Shown here piece by piece: positions 7,114 through 14,154 of a stretch of 15,402 nucleotides of DNA. This stretch comes from an uncultured Holophagales bacterium (GTDB taxonomy: Bacteria; Acidobacteriota; Thermoanaerobaculia; UBA5066). The position numbers and the translations under genes are program-made. The notes under the pieces were generated by a model that made no database searches, was not told the origin of the DNA, and was given only the letters and a program-made list of their open reading frames with translations. Where the stretch lies: NCBI GenBank assembly GCA_937927565.1, contig CALBDV010000500.1, positions 1 through 15,402 of the forward strand, read 5' to 3'. Positions within the stretch are counted from its first letter, which is position 1, and every line of letters starts with the position of its first letter.

Positions 7114-7619
7114 GCGGCTTTCCGCGTCCCGCCCCCTGGCACGGAACTGGCTTTGGGCCGACCGGGGCTTCGAAGTAACGATCCGGTCCCCGGCCTCGTG
7201 GCTCGCCACGAACAGACCGCGCTCTGAAGGAGTCCGCATGCCGCAGCCGCTCATCCAGCTCGAAGGGCTCAGGAAGGTCTTCACGACGGACGAAGTCGAG
7301 ACCCACGCCCTTTCCGACATCCACCTGGAGATCCGTCAGGGCGAGTTCGTCTCCATCGGCGGCCCTTCGGGCTGCGGGAAGTCGACGCTCCTCTCCATCC
7401 TGGGCCTCCTCGACACGCCCACCGCGGGGACGTACATCCTCAACGCGAAACCGGCCTCGGGCCTCAAGCTTTCGGAGCGGGCGCGCATCCGGAACCGCGA
7501 GATCGGTTTCATCTTTCAGAGCTTCAACCTCATCGGAGACCTCTCCGTCCTCGAGAACGTCGAGCTGCCGCTCGTCTACCGCGGGATGGCCGCCGGAGAG
7601 AGACGCAAGCGGGCCACGG
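7046..7619 (+). repeat. Direct repeat, copy B (promoter plus 5' part of intact ABC ATPase gene)
   Basis: This is the partner of 3926-4499. Here the ATPase reading frame continues intact past the end of homology, and the promoter keeps a consensus -24 GG, so this copy is the one under selection. The rest of the 6972-7237 gap, before the repeat starts, shows no gene; a small GC-rich dyad GCGCCAGGCGC (6984-6994) is the only other structure noticed. Confidence 0.9.
7137..7152 (+). promoter_or_regulatory. Sigma-54 (-24/-12) promoter of the ATPase-permease-regulator operon
   Basis: TGGCACGGAACTGGCT matches the RpoN consensus TGGCACG-N4-TTGCW at all fixed positions but one (TGGC instead of TTGC in the -12 box). 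GG and GC are in the exact required spacing. Transcription would start near 7163, leaving a leader of about 75 bases before the ATG at 7238. The presence of a sigma-54-activating response regulator in the same operon strengthens the call. Confidence 0.7.
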
Positions 7620-7942
7620 AGTGCCTGGAGCAGGTCGGCATGAGTCACCGGGCCGGCCACCTGCCCAGCCAGCTGAGCGGTGGCCAGCAGCAGCGCGTCG
7701 CGGTCGCGCGGGCACTGGCGGGGCGGCCGAGCATCCTCCTGGCCGACGAGCCGACCGGCAACCTCGACTCCACGAACGGCGACGCCGTGATGGAGCTGCT
7801 CCGGGACCTCCACCGGTCCGGAGCGACGATCTGCATGGTGACCCACGACCAGCGCTTCACCCACTTTGCCGACCGCACCGTGCACCTCTTCGACGGACGC
7901 ATCGTCAGCGAAGAGGAGGCGGGGAAGCGGCAGACGGCCTGA
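7238..7942 (+). CDS. ABC transporter ATP-binding protein, LolD/MacB family
   Basis: This 234-residue cytoplasmic ATPase is complete, with Walker A GPSGCGKST (42-50), Q-loop Gln94, signature LSGGQ (146-150), Walker B ILLADE (166-171), D-loop region GNLDS and the switch His203 (VTHDQ). Length and motifs fit the LolD/MacB/FtsE-like group that powers FtsX-type permeases, driving lipoprotein release, drug or peptide efflux, or envelope mechanotransmission. The start is set by GAAGGAG (7226-7232), 5 bases upstream. It is the first gene after the sigma-54 promoter, and the permease follows after only 7 bases. It is the only intact ATPase in the window and so probably serves several of the permeases. 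The specific substrate cannot be told. Confidence 0.95.
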   Translation: MPQPLIQLEGLRKVFTTDEVETHALSDIHLEIRQGEFVSIGGPSGCGKSTLLSILGLLDTPTAGTYILNAKPASGLKLSERARIRNREIGFIFQSFNLIGDLSVLENVELPLVYRGMAAGERRKRATECLEQVGMSHRAGHLPSQLSGGQQQRVAVARALAGRPSILLADEPTGNLDSTNGDAVMELLRDLHRSGATICMVTHDQRFTHFADRTVHLFDGRIVSEEEAGKRQTA

Positions 7943-7949
7943 GGCGGGG

Positions 7950-10367
7950 ATGAAGAACCTCTTCGGCGAGCTCGCCGTCGCGTTCCGCAGGCTCGCACGG
8001 CGCCCCGGCTTCACGGCCGCGGTCGTCGTGACGCTGGCCCTCGGCATCGGCGCCAACACGGCGGCGTTCTCTCTCGTCGACCGGCTTCTCCTGAACGCGT
8101 TCTCCTTCCGCGAGCCCGATCGGATCGTCGTCCTCCGCGAGTGGGACTCCGCACAGGGCGGCAACGACGCCGGGTTCGCCCCCTCGCCTTTCGCGTTCAT
8201 GGAGATCCGGCAGACCACCACGCAGCTCGAGTCGGTGGCCGCCGTCCGCCGCACGACGGGGAACCTCTCCGGCTCCGGCGAGCCGGCGCAGGTGGAATTC
8301 GCGCGTGTCTCCGCCAGCTTCTTTCCCATGCTGGGGGTGAAGCCGATGCTGGGCCGGACCTTCACGGAGGAGGAGGATCGGGACGGCGCGCCAAGGGTGG
8401 CCATCCTGAGCTACCCGGGCTGGAAGCGCAGCTTCGGCGCCGACGCCGGAGTCGTCGGCAAGCGCCTCGTCCTGAACGGGGAGTCGCACGAGATCGTGGG
8501 GGTGCTGGGGCCGGACGTCCGCATCCCGTTCGTCTTCGCCATCGACAACCCGACGCTCTTCCGCCCGATCGCGTTCAGCGCCGCCGAGCTGCAGAACCGG
8601 AACGACCACAACGCCCGCGCCTTCGCCCGCCTCGGGCCCGGGGCCAGCCGGTCCTCCGCCGAGGCGGAGCTGAAGGGGATCATGGCGAGCCTCGCCGCCC
8701 GCTACCCCGCGGACCAGCAGGGCCGCACCGGCCGCGTCACCTCGATGAAGGACGAGGTCTCGCAGATGATGGCGGCGCAGATGCTCCTCCTCCAGGGCGT
8801 AGTGCTCGTCGTGATGCTGATCGCCTGCGTCAACGTCGCCAGCCTGCTCCTGGCGAGCGGCCTCGGCCGCAGCAAGGAGATGTCTACCCGGGTGGCGCTC
8901 GGTGCCGCTCGCGGGCAGCTCGTGGCCCAGATGCTCACCGAGAGCGCCCTCCTTGGCTTCTTCGGATTCCTGGGAGCCCTGATCGTCGGCAAGGGGCTCA
9001 TGGCGGCCTTCCCGGCCATCGTCCCCGAGCAGTACGCCGATGCCATCGCCCTCGGGATGGACGGTCGCGCGCTCGGCGTCTGCCTCGCCAGCACGCTCCT
9101 GGCCGTCCTCGTCTTCGGCGTCCTGCCGGCCTGGAAACTGTCGCGCATCGACCCCGCCAGCGCGCTCAAGGGCGGGGAGAGAGGTGGTGTCGGGCGCGAG
9201 CATCACCGGCTGCGCGGGCTTCTCGTCGTCTTCGAGGTGGCGCTGGCATCCTGCCTGCTGGTGACGTCCGGGCTCCTTCTCCGGAGCCTCGCCAGGAGCA
9301 ACCAGGCCCCGATGGGTTTCGACTCCCGCCACCTCCTGACGGCACGGCTCCGGTTCGTCCCCGCCCAGTACCCCACGCCGGAGAGCGCCCAGGCCTTCCT
9401 CGACCAGATGCTCGGGAAGCTGGCCGCCCTCCCCGGTGTGAAGGCGGCCGCTCTCACGAGCAACCTGCCCCAGTTCATGGGGGGGAGCTACTGGTACGAC
9501 GTGGAAGGCCAGCTCCTCCCCAACAACTCCCGGCACCTGGCCGAGATTCGCTGGGTGAGCCCGGACTACCTCCCGGCAATGGGCATTCCCCTGCTCGGGG
9601 GCCGACGGTTCACGAGGGAGGATCCCGACAGCGTCTGCATCGTGAGCGACACCCTGGCCCGGAAGCACTGGCCGGGACAGGATCCGCTCGGCAAGCGGAT
9701 TTCCCTGGAAGGCTCCAACGGCCCCTGGCTCACCGTCGTCGGCCTCGTGGGGTGGACGCGCCAGTGGAGCCCCGGTAGAGCCGTCGACCCGGAGGTCTAC
9801 TTCCCGCTCCACACGGGCGGGCGGATCGCGGCCGCCTCCGTCGTTCTCCGGGTGGAGGGCTCGCCCCACGCCGTCACGCCTTCCCTGCGCCAGGCGATGC
9901 GCGAGCTGGACCCGAACCTTGCACTGGCCAACGTCTGGTCGGGCGAGGAGCTTCTCCAATCCAACGAGGCCGGACCGCGGATCATCGTCAAGGTCACGGC
10001 GGGCTTCAGCCTTCTCGCGCTCTTCCTGGCAGGCATCGGCATCTACGGCGTGATGAGCCTGCTGGTCGAGTTCCGTACGAGGGAGATCGGGGTCCGTATG
10101 GCTCTGGGAGCCCGGGTGTGGGACGTGCTTCGCCTGGTCCTCGGGGAAGGGCTGGGGATGGTCGCCTTCGGCCTGTCGCTGGGGTTGCTGGCCGGATACG
10201 GCCTCGGCCACGCCATCGCCAGCCAGCTCTATGGCGTGACCCCCGCCGACCCCGCCACCTTCGTGATTGCCTCGACCACCCTCGCCCTGGTGGCGCTCGT
10301 CTCCACCCTTTTCCCGGCCCTCCGTGCCATGACAGTGAATCCCGTCGTGGCGCTCAGGGAGGAATAG
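7950..10367 (+). CDS. ADOP/MacB-type ABC transporter permease (second full copy)
   Basis: This 805-residue permease has two MacB_PCD-FtsX modules. Helix 1 with GIGANTAAFS lies at about 21-43. Helices at about 276-300, 330-352 and 372-395 flank SKEMSTRVALGAA. A mid-protein helix lies at about 423-446, a second periplasmic domain at about 460-670, and a C-terminal module at about 680-790 with FRTREIGVRMALGA and NPVVALREE. ATG 7950 is used because family homology starts with MKNLFGELAVAFRRLARRPG; a longer open frame starting at 7866 overlaps the ATPase gene. The GAGG at 7941-7944 overlaps the ATPase stop and serves as a weak ribosome site. It is clearly paralogous to the permeases at 4566 and 10369 but well diverged, so the recent duplication seen around the ATPase did not include the permease. 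Confidence 0.94.
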   Translation: MKNLFGELAVAFRRLARRPGFTAAVVVTLALGIGANTAAFSLVDRLLLNAFSFREPDRIVVLREWDSAQGGNDAGFAPSPFAFMEIRQTTTQLESVAAVRRTTGNLSGSGEPAQVEFARVSASFFPMLGVKPMLGRTFTEEEDRDGAPRVAILSYPGWKRSFGADAGVVGKRLVLNGESHEIVGVLGPDVRIPFVFAIDNPTLFRPIAFSAAELQNRNDHNARAFARLGPGASRSSAEAELKGIMASLAARYPADQQGRTGRVTSMKDEVSQMMAAQMLLLQGVVLVVMLIACVNVASLLLASGLGRSKEMSTRVALGAARGQLVAQMLTESALLGFFGFLGALIVGKGLMAAFPAIVPEQYADAIALGMDGRALGVCLASTLLAVLVFGVLPAWKLSRIDPASALKGGERGGVGREHHRLRGLLVVFEVALASCLLVTSGLLLRSLARSNQAPMGFDSRHLLTARLRFVPAQYPTPESAQAFLDQMLGKLAALPGVKAAALTSNLPQFMGGSYWYDVEGQLLPNNSRHLAEIRWVSPDYLPAMGIPLLGGRRFTREDPDSVCIVSDTLARKHWPGQDPLGKRISLEGSNGPWLTVVGLVGWTRQWSPGRAVDPEVYFPLHTGGRIAAASVVLRVEGSPHAVTPSLRQAMRELDPNLALANVWSGEELLQSNEAGPRIIVKVTAGFSLLALFLAGIGIYGVMSLLVEFRTREIGVRMALGARVWDVLRLVLGEGLGMVAFGLSLGLLAGYGLGHAIASQLYGVTPADPATFVIASTTLALVALVSTLFPALRAMTVNPVVALREE
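10356..10363 (+). promoter_or_regulatory. Ribosome binding site embedded in the upstream permease's last codons
   Basis: AGGGAGGA lies inside the codons for the conserved C-terminal LREE of the upstream permease, 5 bases before the GTG start at 10369. It decides the GTG start of the next permease and suggests translational coupling. Confidence 0.7.
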
Positions 10368-10368
10368 C

Positions 10369-12774
10369 GTGCTCGACCTGACGCTCGCAGTTCGCCGGCT
10401 CCGGAGATCCCCGGGCTTCACGCTGGCGGCGATCGGCACGCTGAGCCTGGGGATGAGCGCCGCCACGGCCCTCTTCTCCATTGCCCACGGCGTGCTGATC
10501 AAGCCGTTGCCCTACCGCGACCCGGAGCGCCTGGTGGCCCTTCCCACCACCGACCCGAACGGCGGGATCGAGATATCCGCTCCCATGTTCTGGGACCTGC
10601 AGACGGGAGCGAAGAGCCTCCAGGGGGTGGCGATCCAACGGTACCGGGGCTTCGAGCTGAACACCCCGGGACGTCCGGAGCGAATTCCGGGGATGGAGGT
10701 GAGCGCGGGCTATTTCGAGCTCCTCGGCTATCGCCCTTCCGTCGGCCGTTTCTTCCAGCGTGCCGACGAGGATACGCAGCGGACCTCCGTGGTTCTCGGC
10801 TACGGCCTGTGGATGCGCGCCTTCGGCGGAGACCCGGCCGTCGTGGGCCGCAGCATCCGCCTGGATCGCAGATCCGCCGTCATCCTCGGAGTGGCTCCAA
10901 AGGAGATGGAGCTTCCCTGGAACGACCGGGCCGACGTCTTCGTTCCGGTGGACCGGCGGGATGCAGATACGGCCGAACGCCTGAACTACAACTACTTCGC
11001 CCTGGGCCGCCTGAAGACGGGCGTGGGGCTGGAGGCGGCCCGAAGCGAGATGGCGGCGATCTTCCGGGGTTGGCTGGAGAAGTACCCGGAGACCCCGCGC
11101 GAGGTGGCGCTGACGGCTCGGAGCCTGCAGCCGTTCCTTCTCGGGTCCGGCTTCCGCCCCGTCGCGCTCCTCCTCGTCGCGGTCTGCCTGCTGCTCCTCA
11201 TCACCTGTACGAACGTCGCGGGCCTGTTCCTGGCCAGGGCGATAGGGCGCTCCCGGGACACGGCCCTGCGCATTGCGCTCGGGGCAGGCAGGGAGCACCT
11301 GTTTCGCCAGTCTCTCTCCGACGGACTCTGCGTCGGACTCGGCGGAGGGCTCCTCAGCGTGCCGCTCGCAGGTCTGGCCGTGAAGCTCGTACCGCTCTGG
11401 CTGCCTGGCGCCGGGACTCTGAACGGTGCCAGCCGCGTCTCGCTGGATACCGGCGTGCTCCTCTTCACGCTCCTTCTCGGGCTCGCCGTCAGCATCTTCC
11501 TGGCGATGATCCCGATGGTCCAGATTCGCTCGCTGCATCTCCAGCAGGCGCTCGGGAACCGGAGCTGGGGCCCAGGGGCACGAGCGGCCGGACTGAGGAC
11601 CGCCCTGGTCGGCGGGCAAGTGGCCCTCGCTACGGTCCTCCTCGTCTCTTCGGGACTCCTGTTCCGGAGCATCACGAAGGTGCTGAGCACCGACCCCGGT
11701 TTCGAGCTCGAGCACGTCGTGGCCTTCGCCGTGCGCCTGCCCGCGGACCGCTACGCCGCGGAGGCGGACCGGACGCGATTCGAGGACGAGCTCGTGGCGC
11801 GGCTGAGGGGCATTCCCGGCGTGGACACTGTCGGAACCTCGCACCTGCTGCCGTTCGGCGGCGAGGAAGGGAGCACTTCCTTCCGGGTGCTGGACGGACG
11901 GGACGAGTCGGGTGCGCCCCGCGACGGGATCGCCGCGGACATCGTCGGCGCGGACTACTTCCGGACGCTCGGGATCTCGATCCTGAAGGGGCGCCCTCTG
12001 CTCGAGACCGACACGCTTCAGGCCCCGCGCGTCGTCGTCGTCAACGAAGCGTTCGTCCACCGCCACCTCAGGGGCGAGCCGATCGGGCAGCGCCTGTCAG
12101 GGGGCTGGAGGAGCGAGGCGACGCCGAAAGGAACACCCCTCGAGATCGTGGGTGTGGCCGCGGACTTCCGCAACGCTTCTCTCGACGTCGCGCCCGTTCC
12201 GAGGGTGATGTACGCCGCGGCCCAGATGCCCTATTTCGGGAAGTCCTTCCTGCTCCACACCTCCCATTCCGCGGGAGCCCTTCGGGCTCTCGTGCAGGAG
12301 CGGGTGGCGGTGCAGGACCCGGACCTTCCCGTTCTTGCGTACGGAAGCCTGGAAGACCGCGCGACGCGGGGCGTCGGCAGCCGCCGCAGAACCGCGGTCA
12401 TCCTGGGGACCTTCGCCGGGCTCGCCCTGCTCCTGTCCGGTGTCGGAATCTACGGGGTCGTCAGCTACCTGGTCGCGCATCGAACCCGCGAATTCGGCAT
12501 TCGCAAGGCTCTCGGGGCCGAGGGCGTCCACATTCTCGGTGCCGTCCTGGGGGAGGGAGCCCGGATGGTCCTCGTCGGCGCCGTCCTTGGCGTGGCGGGG
12601 GCTCTTGCGGCTGGTCGCCTTCTCGCGAGTCAGCTCTACGGGATCTCCCCGAACGATCCCGAGGCGATTGCCGTCTCGATCCTCGCCCTGGGCGCGACCT
12701 GCCTCCTGGCCTCCCTCCTCCCCGCCCTTCGCGCCGCCGCCGTGGATCCCGTCGTGGCGCTCAGGGAGGAGTAG
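10369..12774 (+). CDS. ADOP/MacB-type ABC transporter permease (third full copy)
   Basis: The 801-residue protein starts with GTG one base after the preceding stop codon, with AGGGAGGA 5 bases upstream. It has the same double-module plan: a first helix at about 16-38 with a variant signature GMSAATALFS instead of GIGANTAAFS, and a periplasmic domain to about 260. Helices follow at about 264-290, 316-342 and 362-385, with a mid helix at about 408-432. The second periplasmic domain spans about 450-665. The last module (about 676-792) carries HRTREFGIRKALGA and ends in DPVVALREE. It may pair with the preceding permease as a heterodimer using the single ATPase at 7238; that is inference. The regulator gene begins 3 bases after its stop. 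Confidence 0.94.
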   Translation: MLDLTLAVRRLRRSPGFTLAAIGTLSLGMSAATALFSIAHGVLIKPLPYRDPERLVALPTTDPNGGIEISAPMFWDLQTGAKSLQGVAIQRYRGFELNTPGRPERIPGMEVSAGYFELLGYRPSVGRFFQRADEDTQRTSVVLGYGLWMRAFGGDPAVVGRSIRLDRRSAVILGVAPKEMELPWNDRADVFVPVDRRDADTAERLNYNYFALGRLKTGVGLEAARSEMAAIFRGWLEKYPETPREVALTARSLQPFLLGSGFRPVALLLVAVCLLLLITCTNVAGLFLARAIGRSRDTALRIALGAGREHLFRQSLSDGLCVGLGGGLLSVPLAGLAVKLVPLWLPGAGTLNGASRVSLDTGVLLFTLLLGLAVSIFLAMIPMVQIRSLHLQQALGNRSWGPGARAAGLRTALVGGQVALATVLLVSSGLLFRSITKVLSTDPGFELEHVVAFAVRLPADRYAAEADRTRFEDELVARLRGIPGVDTVGTSHLLPFGGEEGSTSFRVLDGRDESGAPRDGIAADIVGADYFRTLGISILKGRPLLETDTLQAPRVVVVNEAFVHRHLRGEPIGQRLSGGWRSEATPKGTPLEIVGVAADFRNASLDVAPVPRVMYAAAQMPYFGKSFLLHTSHSAGALRALVQERVAVQDPDLPVLAYGSLEDRATRGVGSRRRTAVILGTFAGLALLLSGVGIYGVVSYLVAHRTREFGIRKALGAEGVHILGAVLGEGARMVLVGAVLGVAGALAAGRLLASQLYGISPNDPEAIAVSILALGATCLLASLLPALRAAAVDPVVALREE
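12763..12771 (+). promoter_or_regulatory. Ribosome binding site for the response regulator, embedded in permease C-terminus
   Basis: AGGGAGGAG overlaps the codons for the terminal REE of the permease and lies 6 bases before the GTG at 12778. It supports GTG 12778 over the in-frame ATG at 12796, which has no ribosome site. Confidence 0.65.
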
Positions 12775-12777
12775 CCG

Positions 12778-14154
12778 GTGATCGATACTTCCCGGATGTC
12801 CGCACGCATCCTCGTCGCCGACGACCAGGCCGACATCCGGGAGAGCCTTCGCCTGCTGCTCAAGTCGGAGGGCTTCAAGGTGGACACCGCCGGGACGCCG
12901 GCGGCAGCGCTTGCCGCCGTGGAGGCCGAGCCGCCCGACCTCGTCCTGATGGACATGAACTACGGCCGGGACACGACGTCGGGAAGGGAAGGGCTGGAAC
13001 TCCTCGAGCGCCTGCGAAAGGCGGAGCCGACCCTTCCCGTCGTGATCATGACCGCGTGGGGGAGCATCGAGCTGGCGGTCGAGGCGATGCGCCGGGGGGC
13101 GAAGGACTTCATCCAGAAGCCCTGGGAGAACGTCCGGCTGCTGGCCACGCTGCGCACCCAGCTGGAGCTCTCCACGGCCGTTCGCCGGTCGTTTCGGCTC
13201 GAGGCCGAGAACGCCCTGCTTCGCGGGGAAGGGCTTCCCGCCCTCGTGGCCCAGTCCCGGGCGATGCAGCCCGTCCTGAACCTGATCCAGCGCATCGGCC
13301 CCTCCGACGCCACTGTCCTCATCACGGGCGAGAACGGCACCGGCAAGGGCCTCGTCGCCCGTCTCCTGCACGCGGCCTCGTCCCGCGCCTCGCGCCCCTT
13401 CCTCACCGTGAACGCGGGAGGGCTCTCCGAGGGCGTCCTCGAGAGCGAGCTCTTCGGCCACGTGAAGGGCGCCTTCACCGACGCGAGGGCCGACCGCGTG
13501 GGCCGCTTCGAGCTGGCCGACGGCGGAACGCTCTTCCTCGACGAGATCGGCAACGCCCCCCCGAGCCTCCAGGCCCGGCTCCTGCGCCTCCTGGAGACGG
13601 GGGAGTTCGAACGCGTCGGGAGCAGCCGGACGCTGAAGGCGAGCGTGCGCGTCCTGAGCGCCACGAACGCCGACCTGGATGCCGAGGTCGCCTGCGGACG
13701 CTTCCGGCAGGACCTGCGCTTCCGTCTGAACACCATCGAGATCCTCGTCCCGCCGCTTCGCGAGAGGCGGGAAGACATCGGCCCCCTCGCGGCGGTCTTC
13801 CTCGCCCAGCACGTGGCGCGCTACAGGAAAGCCATCACCGGATTCGAGGACGCGGCTCTCCGGCAGCTCGAGCAGCATCCCTGGCCGGGCAACGTGAGAG
13901 AGCTGGATCACGCCGTCGAGAGGGCCGTCCTGATGGCGATGGGAAGCCGCATCGCCGCCTCGGACCTCCTCCTCGCAACCCGCAGCGCCGGGGCGGGAAG
14001 CCTCGACGAGCTGAGCCTCGAGGAGATGGAAGCTCACCTCATCCGCAAGGCGCTCGCCCGGTTCGGCAGCGCCACCGAGGCCGGCGTGGCGCTCGGCCTC
14101 TCCCGGAGCGCGATCTACCGGCGCATGCAGAAGCTCGGGATCACCGGGACATGA
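12778..14154 (+). CDS. NtrC-type sigma-54-dependent response regulator
   Basis: The 458-residue protein has three parts. The receiver domain (about 8-125) has acidic pocket Asp15/Asp16, phospho-acceptor Asp59, Thr92 and Lys114. The AAA+ sigma-54-interaction domain (about 155-390) has Walker A GENGTGKG (184-191), Walker B TLFLDE (251-256), the arginine-rich RFRQDLRFRLN segment and WPGNVREL. A Fis-type helix-turn-helix lies at about 415-454 (SATEAGVALGLSRSAIYRRMQKLGI). The sigma-54-contacting L1 loop reads GAFTDA (231-236) rather than the canonical GAFTGA. Upon phosphorylation such proteins oligomerise at enhancers and open RpoN promoters. The kinase gene overlaps its end by 4 bases, so the two form a two-component pair. 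The likely target is the -24/-12 promoter at 7137-7152 heading the same operon, implying positive autoregulation. Start GTG is supported by a strong ribosome site. Confidence 0.95.
   Translation: MIDTSRMSARILVADDQADIRESLRLLLKSEGFKVDTAGTPAAALAAVEAEPPDLVLMDMNYGRDTTSGREGLELLERLRKAEPTLPVVIMTAWGSIELAVEAMRRGAKDFIQKPWENVRLLATLRTQLELSTAVRRSFRLEAENALLRGEGLPALVAQSRAMQPVLNLIQRIGPSDATVLITGENGTGKGLVARLLHAASSRASRPFLTVNAGGLSEGVLESELFGHVKGAFTDARADRVGRFELADGGTLFLDEIGNAPPSLQARLLRLLETGEFERVGSSRTLKASVRVLSATNADLDAEVACGRFRQDLRFRLNTIEILVPPLRERREDIGPLAAVFLAQHVARYRKAITGFEDAALRQLEQHPWPGNVRELDHAVERAVLMAMGSRIAASDLLLATRSAGAGSLDELSLEEMEAHLIRKALARFGSATEAGVALGLSRSAIYRRMQKLGITGT

Noticed and set aside
7012..7227. Small open frame (71 codons) just before the intact ATPase
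   Set aside because: It runs over the promoter and operator elements, has no ribosome site, and differs in frame and content from the matching stretch of the upstream copy, so it does not look conserved as protein.
3926..7619. Duplication as ends of a transposable element
   Set aside because: The repeats are direct, contain a coding-gene fragment and a promoter, and show no transposase, terminal inverted repeats or target-site duplication.
7905..10502. Very long open frame on the minus strand (over 800 codons)
   Set aside because: It lies opposite the permease with all its conserved motifs. At this GC content antisense frames stay open easily, and the translation is low-complexity with many Arg, Gly, Glu and His and no recognisable domain.
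12097..14037. Long minus-strand open frame opposite the third permease and the regulator
   Set aside because: Antisense shadow of two genes with complete family motifs.
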